Below are positions 34,868 to 43,828 of a stretch of 64,000 nt of DNA, one piece after another. The translations under genes were made by a program, and so were the position numbers. A model generated the notes under the pieces. It did no database searches, was not told where the DNA came from, and saw only the letters and a program-made list of their open reading frames with translations. Every line of letters begins with the position of its first letter. Position 1 is the first letter of the stretch. Source of the DNA: Acuticoccus kalidii (GTDB taxonomy: Bacteria; Pseudomonadota; Alphaproteobacteria; Rhizobiales; Amorphaceae); contig NZ_JAKGCS010000006.1 in NCBI RefSeq assembly GCF_021556395.1, forward strand, positions 124,001 through 188,000, in the 5' to 3' direction.

Positions 34868-36250
34868 ATGGACGCCACCCTCAAGAACGACCAGCTCGAT
34901 CAGTGGGACCGGGAGAGCTTTCTCCACCCGGCAACCGCCTGGGGCCAACATGCGCGCGGGGAATCGCCCAACCGCATCGTGACCGGCGGATCCGGCGTCT
35001 ACATCGAAGATCGCAACGGTACGCGCCTGCTCGACGCGTTCGCCGGCCTCTATTGCGTCAATATCGGCTATGGCCGCCAGGAGGTCGCCGAGGCGATTGC
35101 GAAGCAGGCGCGCGAGCTCGCTTATTATCATTCCTATGCCGGGCACGGCACGGAGGCTTCGATCACGCTCGCCCACATGGTGATGGAGCGCGCGCCCGAT
35201 CATATGGGCAAAGTCTATTTCGGCCTTTCGGGGTCCGACGCCAACGAGACCAACATCAAGCTCGTCTGGTACTACAACAACGTGCAAGGGCGGCCGGAGA
35301 AGAGGAAGATCATCTCCCGCTGGCGCGGCTATCACGGCTCGGGGCTGATGAGCGGCTCGCTGACCGGCCTCTCGATGTATCACAAGGCGTTCAACCTGCC
35401 GCTGACGCCGGTCTTCCACACCGTCGCGCCGTATTATCTGCGCCGCGAGGACCCGGCGATGAGCGAGGCGGATTTCGTCGCGCATTGCGCGGCCGAACTC
35501 GAAGCGCTGATCGCGCGCGAGGGGGCGGACACGATCGCCGCCTTCATCGGCGAGCCGATGCTCGGCACCGGCGGGCTCGTCCCGCCGCCGGCCGGCTATT
35601 GGGCGGCGATCGAGCCGATCCTCAGGAAGAACGACATTCTCCTCATCGCCGACGAGGTCGTCACCGGCTTCGGCCGCCTCGGCACGATGTTCGGCTCCGA
35701 CCATTACGGCATCAAGCCCGACATCATGACGATCGCGAAGGGGCTCACCTCGGCCTACACGCCCCTCTCGGGCTCGATCGTCTCCAAGGACGTCGCCGCC
35801 GTCCTCGAGAAGGGAACGGACGAGATGGGGCCGATCGGCCATGGCTGGACCTATTCGGCCCATCCGCTGTGCGCGGCGGCGGGTGTCGCGAACCTTCGCC
35901 TTCTCGACGATCTCGGTCTCGTCGCGAACGCGGCGGAGGTCGGCCCCTACCTCCTCAAGGGCCTGAAGGCGGCGCTCGCCGACCATCCGAATGTCGGCGA
36001 AGTCCGCGGGGATGGTATGCTCGCGGCGGTCGAATTCGTGAAATCGCGCGAGCCGCTGGCCTTCTTCGACCCGGCGCAGAAGATCGGCGCGCAAATCTCC
36101 GCCGCGCTCCTCGCCTCGGGCGTCATCGCCCGCGCGATGCCGCAGGGCGACATGCTGGGCTTCGCCCCGCCACTCTGCCTCACCAAGGAAGAGGCGGATA
36201 CGATCGTCGCGAAGACGGGCGATGCCGTCCGCTCGGTTCTCGGCGGCTGA
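34868..36250 (+). CDS. Class III aminotransferase (omega-amino acid / diaminobutyrate type)
   Basis: A 460-residue PLP enzyme. Visible features are LLDAFAGLYCVNIGYG, the PLP-phosphate site SGSDANETNIKL, YHGSGLMSGSLTG, the cofactor aspartate in IADEVVTGFGRLG and the lysine in IAKGLTSAYTPLSG. This branch transaminates terminal amines such as putrescine, beta-alanine or 2,4-diaminobutyrate with pyruvate or 2-oxoglutarate. DoeD of ectoine degradation belongs here too. The ATG at 34868 follows a GGAGGG site, so the frame from 34787 is rejected. It shares a 191-base divergent promoter region with the M24-M20 pair. Confidence 0.9.
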   Translation: MDATLKNDQLDQWDRESFLHPATAWGQHARGESPNRIVTGGSGVYIEDRNGTRLLDAFAGLYCVNIGYGRQEVAEAIAKQARELAYYHSYAGHGTEASITLAHMVMERAPDHMGKVYFGLSGSDANETNIKLVWYYNNVQGRPEKRKIISRWRGYHGSGLMSGSLTGLSMYHKAFNLPLTPVFHTVAPYYLRREDPAMSEADFVAHCAAELEALIAREGADTIAAFIGEPMLGTGGLVPPPAGYWAAIEPILRKNDILLIADEVVTGFGRLGTMFGSDHYGIKPDIMTIAKGLTSAYTPLSGSIVSKDVAAVLEKGTDEMGPIGHGWTYSAHPLCAAAGVANLRLLDDLGLVANAAEVGPYLLKGLKAALADHPNVGEVRGDGMLAAVEFVKSREPLAFFDPAQKIGAQISAALLASGVIARAMPQGDMLGFAPPLCLTKEEADTIVAKTGDAVRSVLGG

Positions 36251-36347
36251 AGCAACGGCAGGCTCGCGCCGCCCGTTCGGGGGCGCCGTGGTGGGGGACG
36301 CGGCCCGCCGCGCCCCTCTGCCGTGCCCTCCTGCCGTGTGAGGGGGG

Positions 36348-37085
36348 CTAGAGCGCGGCCGCCTTCTGCGCTGCGAGGAGGAGCATCATCGGCCGCTCGC
36401 GCTCTTCGGCGAGCGCGGGCTGTCGCGCCACCTCGTCCGGCGTCGGCGCGAACTCCACGACCCGCCGCAGCGCGAAACCGGCATCGATCAGCGTGTTGAT
36501 CGTCGTTCCCAGCGTGCGGTGGTATTTCACGACGCCGTTGGTGAACCAGTCGGTCCGGCGCTCGCCCTCGTCGGCATAATGGTCGACGGGCCATGTTTTG
36601 CCGCCGGTCGTGGTGATCCAGTCCGGCTTGGCCGCGGCCATGAAAATCGGATGCTCGATCGTGAAGACGAGGTCGCCACCCGGCGCGAGCGCCGCATGGA
36701 TCATCCGCGCGAGGCGCCCGAAATCGGCGATATAATGGAAGGTCAGCGCGCTATAGACGAGGTCGAAGGCGCCATCGTCGAGCGTCAGCGTGTCGAGATC
36801 GGCGATCTGGTAGGCGATCGCCGGGTCGGCGGTGTCGGCTTCGGCGCGGGCGATCATGTTGCGCGACAGATCGAGGCCGAGAACGCGCGCCGCGCCGGCG
36901 CTGCTCATCCACCGCGCGGCCCAGCCGAACCCGCAGCCGAGATCGGCGACCCGCTTGCCCGCGAGCGGCGGCAGGAGGGCGCGGATGGCCGGCCATTCGG
37001 GCGCGCCGTCGAGCCCGTGGACCTGACGGGGCAGGCGGCTATAGCCGGCGAAGAAGTCCGGATCGTCGTAAATATTCTGCGCCAC
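36348..37085 (-). CDS. Class I SAM-dependent methyltransferase
   Basis: A 245-residue methyltransferase starting VAQNIYDDPDFFAGY by GTG, with a perfect GGAGG site five bases upstream. Motif I VADLGCGFGWAARW, the acidic residue of motif II in VLGLDLS and the LVYSALTFHYI block are visible. The family methylates small molecules, and the substrate is unknown. It converges with the aminotransferase gene. The longer frame to 37265 has a low-complexity Pro/Arg leader and crosses a terminator, so it is rejected. Confidence 0.88.
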   Translation of the reverse strand: MAQNIYDDPDFFAGYSRLPRQVHGLDGAPEWPAIRALLPPLAGKRVADLGCGFGWAARWMSSAGAARVLGLDLSRNMIARAEADTADPAIAYQIADLDTLTLDDGAFDLVYSALTFHYIADFGRLARMIHAALAPGGDLVFTIEHPIFMAAAKPDWITTTGGKTWPVDHYADEGERRTDWFTNGVVKYHRTLGTTINTLIDAGFALRRVVEFAPTPDEVARQPALAEERERPMMLLLAAQKAAAL

Positions 37086-37187
37086 CTTCGCCTCCGATGC
37101 CGAACGCGCCACCCTATCGCATATCGCGCCGGTCCCGGCACGGGGGGCGGGAGGCGGGAGGCCTCCGCGCGTCGTGCACCAAACGGA

Positions 37188-37214
37188 AAAGCCCCGCCCG
37201 AGGGGCGAGGCTTT
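37188..37214 (-). terminator. Terminator of the BMP transporter operon
   Basis: A 12-bp stem with one mismatch (37188-37199 with 37203-37214) and a three-base loop, giving TTTTCCGTTT on the minus strand. It lies about 70 bases after the BMP receptor stop. Confidence 0.7.
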
Positions 37215-37286
37215 GCGGTCCGGTATCGCTGGCGGCGGGGCCGGCGGCGGGCAAGGGCGCGCCACCGGAGCCGCGACGGGGATCGG

Positions 37287-38351
37287 TTATTGCGGCAGCG
37301 AGCCGTCGATCCCCTCGATATAGAAGTTCATGCCGAGGAGCTCACCGTCTTCGGCCTTCTGGCCGTCGGCGAGCCACTCGGTGCCGTCCTGTTTGTTGAT
37401 CGGGCCGGTGAAGGGCTCGAGCGCGCCGGAGGAAATCGCGTCGACGGTCTCCTGCGCCTTGGCCGCCACCTCGTCCGGCATGTTGGTGAAGGGCGCCATC
37501 GCGACGTTGCCTTCCGCGAAGCCGTGCCAGGTGTCGGACTGCTCCCAGGTGCCGTCGATCACCGCCTTCACGCGCTCGACATAATAGGGGCCCCAATCGT
37601 CGACGATGGCGGTGAGCTGCGTCTCCGGGCCGAACGCGATCTGGTCGGACGCCTGGCCGAATGCGTGCGCCCCGCGCTCGGCGGCGACCTGCATCGGGGC
37701 CGTGGAATCGGTGTGCTGCGTCAGGATGTCGACGCCCTGGTCGAGAAGCGCCTTCGCGGCGTCCGCCTCACGGCCGGGATCGAACCAGGAGTTCACCCAA
37801 ACGATCTTCAGCTCGAACTCCGGATCGACCGAGCGCGCGCCGAGAAGGAACGCGTTGATCCCCCGCACCACCTCGGGAATGGGGAAGGAGGCGATATAGC
37901 CGGCCTGACCCGTCTCGCTGACCTCCGCCGCGATCTGCCCGATCACATAACGGCCCTGGTAGAATTTGGAATTGTAGGTCGAGACGTTCGGATGCTCGCG
38001 CTTGTATCCCGTGGCGTGCTCGAACTTCACGTCGGGGAAGCGGCCGGCGACCTTGTTGGTCGCGTCCATGTAGCCGAAGGAGGTCGTGAAGATGATGTCG
38101 CAGCCGGAGCGGGCGAACCGCTCGATCGCGCGTTCGGCGTCGGCGCCCTCGGGAACCGATTCGAGATAGGCGGTCTCGACCTGGTCGCCGAGCTCCTCTT
38201 CCACCTGAAGGCGGCCCTGCTCGTGCTGGTACGACCAGCCGAAGTCGCCGATCGGTCCGACATAGATGAAGCACGCCTTGGTCTTGTCCTGCGCCGCCGC
38301 GGTTCCGGCGGCGAGGAGGAGAACGGCCAGGGAAGTCGCCAATCGTTTCAT
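37287..38351 (-). CDS. BMP family ABC transporter substrate-binding protein
   Basis: A 354-residue periplasmic receptor with signal peptide MKRLATSLAVLLLAAGTAAA and a BMP/PnrA fold. Family features are IYVGPIGDFGWSYQHEQGR, IIFTTSFGYMDA, GYIASFPIPEVVRGINAF and NSWFDPGREADAAKALLDQGVD. BMP receptors commonly bind purine nucleosides or related compounds. It is the last gene after the ATPase and two permeases, 104 bases downstream of the second permease. An imperfect inverted repeat lies in that gap, so the receptor may have its own promoter to reach higher levels. Confidence 0.93.
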   Translation of the reverse strand: MKRLATSLAVLLLAAGTAAAQDKTKACFIYVGPIGDFGWSYQHEQGRLQVEEELGDQVETAYLESVPEGADAERAIERFARSGCDIIFTTSFGYMDATNKVAGRFPDVKFEHATGYKREHPNVSTYNSKFYQGRYVIGQIAAEVSETGQAGYIASFPIPEVVRGINAFLLGARSVDPEFELKIVWVNSWFDPGREADAAKALLDQGVDILTQHTDSTAPMQVAAERGAHAFGQASDQIAFGPETQLTAIVDDWGPYYVERVKAVIDGTWEQSDTWHGFAEGNVAMAPFTNMPDEVAAKAQETVDAISSGALEPFTGPINKQDGTEWLADGQKAEDGELLGMNFYIEGIDGSLPQ

Positions 38352-38398
38352 GCAACGAGATCCTTCAAAGGGCGCGGGGCGCGGTCATTGTCTTGGAG

Positions 38399-38412
38399 GC
38401 AAACTAGCTTGC
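38399..38412. promoter_or_regulatory. Imperfect inverted repeat before the BMP receptor gene
   Basis: A 14-bp near-palindrome (GCAAACTAGCTTGC, one mismatched pair) lies about 50 bases upstream of the receptor start, within the only non-coding gap of the operon. Confidence 0.25.
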
Positions 38413-38455
38413 TTTTTGGGCGGACGAAATCATCCGATGCATTTCTCGGCAGAGA

Positions 38456-39370
38456 CTAACGGTCCGGCACGAACGGCTGACCGAGCGCCGCCGGCGTGTT
38501 GACCCGCGTGAAGCGACGGTTGCTGGCGATGAGCACGAGGACCAGGATCGTCGCGAGATAGGGAAGCGCGGACAGAAGCTGCGAGGGCACGTTCACCCCG
38601 ATCGCCTGGACGTGGAACTGGGCGATCGTCACCGCGCCGAAGAGGTAGGCGCCGGCAAGGACGCGGAACGGCCGCCAGCTCGCGAAGACGACGAGGGCGA
38701 GCGCGATCCAGCCCCGCCCGGCGGTGATGTTCTCGACCCATTGCGGCGTATAGACGAGGGTGAGCTGCGCGCCGGCGATCCCGGCGCAGACCCCGCCGAA
38801 CAGCACCGCGAGCGTGCGCACGCGATTGACGTGGAGGCCGAGCGCGTGCGCCGCCTCCGGACGATCGCCGACGGCGCGCAGGCGAAGGCCGGCGCGGGAA
38901 TAGAAGAGAAACCACGCGACGCCCGCCGTCAGCAGGATCGAAAAATAAAACAGCGGATCCTGATCGAACAGCACCCGTCCGACGATCGGCAGGTCGGACA
39001 GAACCGGGATCGCGACGGCTCCCAGCGAAACGCCCGGAAAGCCGACATAGGCTTCCCCGATCATCCCGGCGACGCCGAGGCCGAAGAGGGTGAGGGCGAG
39101 GCCCGTCGCGACCTGGTTGGTCACGAACCAGACCGTCAGGATCGCGAACAGCGCCGCCATCAGCGCGCCGATCAGCGCGGCGGCGAGGATCCCGGCATAG
39201 GGCGAGCCGGTCTCCTTGGCGACGGCAAAGGCGGCGACCGCGCCGACGACCATCATCCCCTCGACGCCGAGATTGAGGACGCCGGAGCGCTCGGCGACGA
39301 GTTCGCCCATCGCCGCGATCAGCAGCGGCGTCGCCGCGGTGATGACCGACAAAAGAATCGCCTCGATCAT
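38456..39370 (-). CDS. ABC transporter permease (BMP/nucleoside type), subunit 2
   Basis: A 304-residue membrane protein with about eight hydrophobic segments. The family stretch GVLNLGVEGMMVVGAVAAF near the N-terminus and RAVGDRPEAAHALGLHVNRVR in the cytoplasmic coupling region identify it as the YufQ/NupQ-like permease of BMP importers. The ATG overlaps the stop of the first permease (ATGA). It forms the channel with the neighbouring 366-residue permease. Confidence 0.93.
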   Translation of the reverse strand: MIEAILLSVITAATPLLIAAMGELVAERSGVLNLGVEGMMVVGAVAAFAVAKETGSPYAGILAAALIGALMAALFAILTVWFVTNQVATGLALTLFGLGVAGMIGEAYVGFPGVSLGAVAIPVLSDLPIVGRVLFDQDPLFYFSILLTAGVAWFLFYSRAGLRLRAVGDRPEAAHALGLHVNRVRTLAVLFGGVCAGIAGAQLTLVYTPQWVENITAGRGWIALALVVFASWRPFRVLAGAYLFGAVTIAQFHVQAIGVNVPSQLLSALPYLATILVLVLIASNRRFTRVNTPAALGQPFVPDR

Positions 39371-40467
39371 CGCGCGGTTTCCTTCGCGGCATAATGCGGC
39401 CGCGTCAGGCGGACGCGATAGCGGATCAGCGTGTCGCTCGCGAGGACCGCGAAGAGGAGGACGCCCTGGAAGACGCGGGTGATCTCGTCGGTGAGGCCGA
39501 GCGAGATCTGCGTCGCCTCGCCGCCGAGATAGGACAAAGCGAGGACGAAGCCGGCGACGACGATCGCCAGCGGATTGAGCCGGCCGAGAAAGGCGACGAT
39601 GATCGCCGTGAAGCCGTAGCCCGGACTGATCGAGGGGCGAAGCTGGCCGATTGCGCCGGTGACCTCGACGGTCCCCGCCAGTCCGGCGAGCGCGCCGCAA
39701 AACAGGAAGGCGAAGAGCGTCGTCCGTTTGGAATCGAAGCCGGCAAAGCGTGCGGCCCGCGGGCTCGCCCCGGTGATCGTGATCTCGAAACCGCGCAGCG
39801 TCCGCGCGAGCATGAACCAGACGATGACGGCGACGATCAGCGCGACGACGATCCCGTAATTCGCGCGGCCGCCATAGATGCCGGTCGAGATGATCTCCGG
39901 CAGGATCGCGTCCGCCCCGAAATTGCGCGATTCGGGGAAATTGTAGCCCTCGGGATTGCGGAACGGCCCGCGCACCAGCCAATCGAGGAAGAGCCCGGCG
40001 ACGTAGACGAGCATCAGCGAGACGAGGATCTCGTTGGTGCCGAACCGGTTCTTGAGGAGCGCCGGGATCGCCGCCCAGAGCGCGCCGCCGAGCATCCCGA
40101 GAAGGAGCATCGCCGGAAGCACCCAGGCGCCGGCCGCGCTCGGCCACAGGATCGGGAGGGCGGAGGCGAAGATCGCGCCGAGGACGAACTGTCCTTCCGC
40201 GCCGATATTCCAGTTGTTCGACCGGAAGCAGACCGACAGGCCGACCGCGATGATGATCAGCGGCGCCGCCTTGATGGTCAGCTCGTGGAGCGACCAGATT
40301 TCCGAAAGCGGCTCGATGAAATAGGCGTGCAGCGCCCGCAGCGGGGGATGGCCGAGGGCGGCGAACAGGATCGCCCCGATCACCACCGTCATCGCGAGGG
40401 CGATGAGGGGCGCGCCGAGTTCGGCCCACCAGGCGATGCGCGGTCGGCGCTCGAGCTCAAGTCGCAA
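39367..40467 (-). CDS. ABC transporter permease (BMP/nucleoside type), subunit 1
   Basis: A 366-residue permease. NNWNIGAEGQFVLGAIFA is the matching family motif, and GASPRAARFAGFDSKRTTL forms the coupling loop. The first codon is TTG at 40467, giving MRLELERRP, the usual start of this family, and overlapping the ATPase gene end by 11 bases. No ATG or GTG is in frame before the first membrane segment. Confidence 0.92.
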   Translation of the reverse strand: MRLELERRPRIAWWAELGAPLIALAMTVVIGAILFAALGHPPLRALHAYFIEPLSEIWSLHELTIKAAPLIIIAVGLSVCFRSNNWNIGAEGQFVLGAIFASALPILWPSAAGAWVLPAMLLLGMLGGALWAAIPALLKNRFGTNEILVSLMLVYVAGLFLDWLVRGPFRNPEGYNFPESRNFGADAILPEIISTGIYGGRANYGIVVALIVAVIVWFMLARTLRGFEITITGASPRAARFAGFDSKRTTLFAFLFCGALAGLAGTVEVTGAIGQLRPSISPGYGFTAIIVAFLGRLNPLAIVVAGFVLALSYLGGEATQISLGLTDEITRVFQGVLLFAVLASDTLIRYRVRLTRPHYAAKETAR

Positions 40468-42007
40468 GGGTCTCGCCTCCGGGTGCCGCGTCGGCGGGTT
40501 CGTGGACGCCGCCCATCAGGATGCCGATCGCCTCGCGCGTCATCGTCGCGGCCGGCTCCGGCGGGCTGAGGCGACCTCCGGCGATGACCGCGATCCGGTC
40601 CGCGATCTCGAACAACTCGTCGAGATCCTGGCTGATCGCGACGACGCCGGCGCCGGTGGCGGCAAGGTCGATCAGTGCCTGGCGGATGTTCGCGGCCGCG
40701 CCCGCATCGACGCCCCAGGTCGGCTGATTGATCACGAGAAGGCGCGGCGCGCGGTCGAGCTCGCGCCCGACGACGAATTTCTGGAGGTTGCCGCCGGAGA
40801 GGGCGCGCGCCGGCGGATTGTCGCCCGAGGAGCGCACGTCCATCCGTTCGACCACCCGCCGCATGATGCGTCGGGCGCGTCCCCTGCGCAGCAATCCGCC
40901 GGCCGTCACGGTGCCGTCCTCACGCCGATGGCGCGACAAGAGGACGTTCTCGGCAAGGTCGAAGCCGGGCACGGCGCCGTGCCCGAGACGCTCCTCCGGG
41001 ACGAAGGCGGCGCCGAGCGCGCGGCGACCGTCGACGCCGAGCCGTTCGGCCGAGACGCCGAAGATCTGGAGCCGGCCGTCGACCGTCGCGATCTCGCCGG
41101 ACAGGCAGTCGAAGAGTTCGGCCTGGCCATTGCCCGCCATGCCGGCGATGCCGACGACCTCGCCGGCTCGCACAGTCAGCGAGATGTCGGCGAGGGAGAC
41201 GCCGAACTGATGCTCGGCCGGCGTGTTGAGCGCCGCGATGTCGAGCGCCGGGACCGCCTCGGCGGGCGGCGGAGCGCGGTGGCGGACGGCCGGGACTTCG
41301 CCGCCCACCATCGCGGCAGCGAGCGAGGCGGCGGTTTCGGTCTTCGGGTCGGCCTCCGCGACGAGCCTTCCGGCGCGCATCACGATCGCCCTGTCGCAGA
41401 GCGCGCGGACCTCTTCGAGCTTGTGGGAGATATAAAGGACGGTCCGCCCCTCGGCCTTCAACTTGCGCAGCGTGACGAACAGGCGGTCGACCTCCTGCGG
41501 CGTCAGCACCGAGGTCGGCTCGTCCATGATGACGAGGGTCGGATTTTGGAGGAGGCAGCGCACGATCTCGATCCGCTGCCGCTCGCCGACGGACAGATCG
41601 GCGACGAGGGCATAGGGATCGAGCGGCAGGCCATAGGCGCGGCTCGTCTCCCGGGCGCGCTCGGCGAGGCCCTTCATCGGCTCGTCGGGCAGGCCGAGGG
41701 CGATATTTTCCGCCGCGGTGAACGCCTCGAACAGCGAAAAATGCTGATGCACCATGCCGATGCCGAGATGCCGGGCGACCGCCGGCTCGGCCATCACCAC
41801 CGGCGCGCCGCGCCACAGGATCTCGCCCTCGTCGGGCTGGAGCGCGCCGAAAAGTTGCTTGACGAGGGTCGACTTGCCGGCGCCATTCTCGCCGAGCAGC
41901 GCGACGATCTCACCCGTCCCGAGAGACAGTGAGACCTCGTCGCATGCGCGAAGCGAGCCGAAAACCTTCGTCAGTCCCCGCGTTTCCAAGAGCGTGTCTT
42001 CGCTCAC
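40457..42007 (-). CDS. ABC transporter ATP-binding protein (BMP/nucleoside type)
   Basis: A 516-residue protein with two ABC domains. The first has Walker A GENGAGKST, signature LSVGERQRIEI and Walker B LVIMDEPTS. The second has a degenerate Walker A (GIAGMAGNGQAEL), signature LSGGNLQKFVVGRE and altered Walker B (LVINQPTWG). This asymmetry is normal in sugar- and nucleoside-type importers. GTG start. First gene of the four-gene importer operon. Confidence 0.94.
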   Translation of the reverse strand: MSEDTLLETRGLTKVFGSLRACDEVSLSLGTGEIVALLGENGAGKSTLVKQLFGALQPDEGEILWRGAPVVMAEPAVARHLGIGMVHQHFSLFEAFTAAENIALGLPDEPMKGLAERARETSRAYGLPLDPYALVADLSVGERQRIEIVRCLLQNPTLVIMDEPTSVLTPQEVDRLFVTLRKLKAEGRTVLYISHKLEEVRALCDRAIVMRAGRLVAEADPKTETAASLAAAMVGGEVPAVRHRAPPPAEAVPALDIAALNTPAEHQFGVSLADISLTVRAGEVVGIAGMAGNGQAELFDCLSGEIATVDGRLQIFGVSAERLGVDGRRALGAAFVPEERLGHGAVPGFDLAENVLLSRHRREDGTVTAGGLLRRGRARRIMRRVVERMDVRSSGDNPPARALSGGNLQKFVVGRELDRAPRLLVINQPTWGVDAGAAANIRQALIDLAATGAGVVAISQDLDELFEIADRIAVIAGGRLSPPEPAATMTREAIGILMGGVHEPADAAPGGETLAT

Positions 42008-42151
42008 GCGCCAGTTCTTCCGCTGCGATCCATCACGCCCAACCTAAGCGAGTTTCGTGCCACACGTCACTTCGCACGGCCGGCGTCGCGCAACTTTTGC
42101 CCGCCTTCCGACGGTCCGCCCCGTCGGCTCCACGCCCTACGGCCCCACTCC

Positions 42152-43114
42152 TTACGGCCAACGCACGAGCGGGCCGAGCCACGGCAGGCGGTCGAACAGA
42201 CGGGCGAACACGTCCCGCTCCAGGATCGAGCGGCCCATCGCGGCGACCTCGGACGGAACGTCGCCGAGCTCGCCCGCCCGCGCCACCAAGGTGACATTGC
42301 GCGAGAAGCGGCCGCGCACCAGCGGCGCCACCGTGAGGCCCGGCAGCCGGGCCTGTTCCTGCGCGAGGCAGAGCGGTGTCGTGATCGACCAGCCCATTCC
42401 GTCGGCGACGGCGGTGAGTTGCCCGGTCGCGGTGTCGAACTCGGCATGGATCGGCACGTCGAGTCGCATCCGCGTGAGTTGCCGCTCGATTTGCCGGCCG
42501 ATCGAGGAGCGGAGCGAATAGCGCACGAACGGCTTGCCGGTGAGCCGGGCGAGATCGACGGGCGACTCGGACGGCGCCGCGCCCTTGGCGAAGACGAGCA
42601 CGAACGGCTCGGTGACGATCGGGTGCCGTTCGAGGCCCTCCACCGCGTCGAGTTCATCGCCGGTGGTGACGATCATGTCGACGGCGTGGGAGAGCAAGGC
42701 GGCCTGATGGTCGGGCGAAATGCCGGACCAGATCCGCCAGCGGTCCGCGATGTCGACCATCTCGTGCACGAGGCGGGGGCCGACGGTGTTCGCGAAGCTC
42801 TCGGCCATCGCGATGGTGAGCGAACCGATGCGCCGCGCGCCGGTGGCCCTCACGGAGGCGAAGGCATCGTTCGCTGCGGCGATCACGGCGCGCGCTTTGT
42901 CATGCAGGATCGCGCCGGCATTGGTGAGCGCAATCGGCCGGATGGTCCGATCGAAGAGGGCGGCGCCCGTCGCCTCCTCGAGATTGGAAATCGCCTGCGA
43001 GACGGTCGATTGCGTCATGCCGAGCCGCCGTGCCGCAGCCGTCATGCCGCCGGCATCGACGACCGCCACGAAGATGCGCAACGCGCGGACATCGAAAGCG
43101 TGGGGCAAGTCCAT
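42152..43114 (-). CDS. LysR family transcriptional regulator
   Basis: A 320-residue LysR protein. The N-terminal helix-turn-helix is AAARRLGMTQSTVSQAISNLE, followed by the linker GAALFDRTIRPIALT and a periplasmic-binding-protein-like effector domain. The ATG at 43114 gives MDLPHAFDVRALRIF. Twelve more residues are possible upstream. It lies between the BMP importer and the sox genes on the same strand. LysR regulators usually act on a divergent gene, and none is present, so its target is unclear. Confidence 0.9.
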   Translation of the reverse strand: MDLPHAFDVRALRIFVAVVDAGGMTAAARRLGMTQSTVSQAISNLEEATGAALFDRTIRPIALTNAGAILHDKARAVIAAANDAFASVRATGARRIGSLTIAMAESFANTVGPRLVHEMVDIADRWRIWSGISPDHQAALLSHAVDMIVTTGDELDAVEGLERHPIVTEPFVLVFAKGAAPSESPVDLARLTGKPFVRYSLRSSIGRQIERQLTRMRLDVPIHAEFDTATGQLTAVADGMGWSITTPLCLAQEQARLPGLTVAPLVRGRFSRNVTLVARAGELGDVPSEVAAMGRSILERDVFARLFDRLPWLGPLVRWP

Positions 43115-43210
43115 GACGGCGATATTGCGAGATGGCTCTGGGGGCGGCAAGCGGCCAACGCCCCGAGGTGCCGCGAGGCGCGGCCGTGGGCTCGGGCTTC
43201 AACAAGAAAG

Positions 43211-43828
43211 CTAAGGCGCCGCCGTGTTTTCGCGGGGAGCCGGCGCCGTGCCCGTGATGGGGCGACCATCCTCGCCTCCGGCCACGATCAGCCAGTCGAG
43301 GAGGGCGCGGGCGAAGCCGCGATAGGGGTAGAGATCATACGCGCTCTCATCGGCACGGCGGAGGATCACGCCGACATGGGCGATCTCGGTCGTCACCGCC
43401 ATGCCGACCGGAAAGGCGTCGGGATGAAGGTCGATCGCGACGCCCTTCGACAGCACCCAGCGGGCGCGTGCGCCCTCGATCCGAAGCGCGATGCGCGCCG
43501 CGCCGAGGTCGGTCACGGTGGCGATCTCGGCGGGGATGACGGAATCGAGCGCGGCGAAGAGGTCCGGCCGCGCGGCCTCCACGAGCATCCTGCCGGGGCC
43601 GGCATCGATCGCGATCGCGTCGTCGCGGGTGGTGGAGGCACGTAAGGCGGGGATCGGCGGCAGCCCCTCGCGCGACAGCGCGGCGGCGAGGGCGTCGACC
43701 GTATCCGGCCAGGCGGCAATCGCGACGAGGCCGACGAGCGGTCGCTCGGCGATGCGGAGCGCCGGAAGGGCCGGGATCGCGATGCCGGCGAGCGGAGAGC
43801 GGGGCCCCGCCGATATATGGTCAGCCAT
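43211..43828 (-). CDS. soxG: Sarcosine oxidase subunit gamma
   Basis: A 205-residue protein of the SoxG family: a weakly conserved GCV-T-like fold with WVLSKGVAIDLHPDAFPVG and a late HVGVILRRADESAYDLYPYRGFA. It is the small gamma subunit of heterotetrameric sarcosine oxidase. Its ATG lies eight bases inside the end of soxA. Last gene of soxBDAG. Confidence 0.9.
   Translation of the reverse strand: MADHISAGPRSPLAGIAIPALPALRIAERPLVGLVAIAAWPDTVDALAAALSREGLPPIPALRASTTRDDAIAIDAGPGRMLVEAARPDLFAALDSVIPAEIATVTDLGAARIALRIEGARARWVLSKGVAIDLHPDAFPVGMAVTTEIAHVGVILRRADESAYDLYPYRGFARALLDWLIVAGGEDGRPITGTAPAPRENTAAP

Noticed and set aside
42108..42127. 7-bp hairpin after the LysR gene as a terminator
   Set aside because: The downstream tract on the minus strand is AAGGCGGG, without Ts, so support is too weak.
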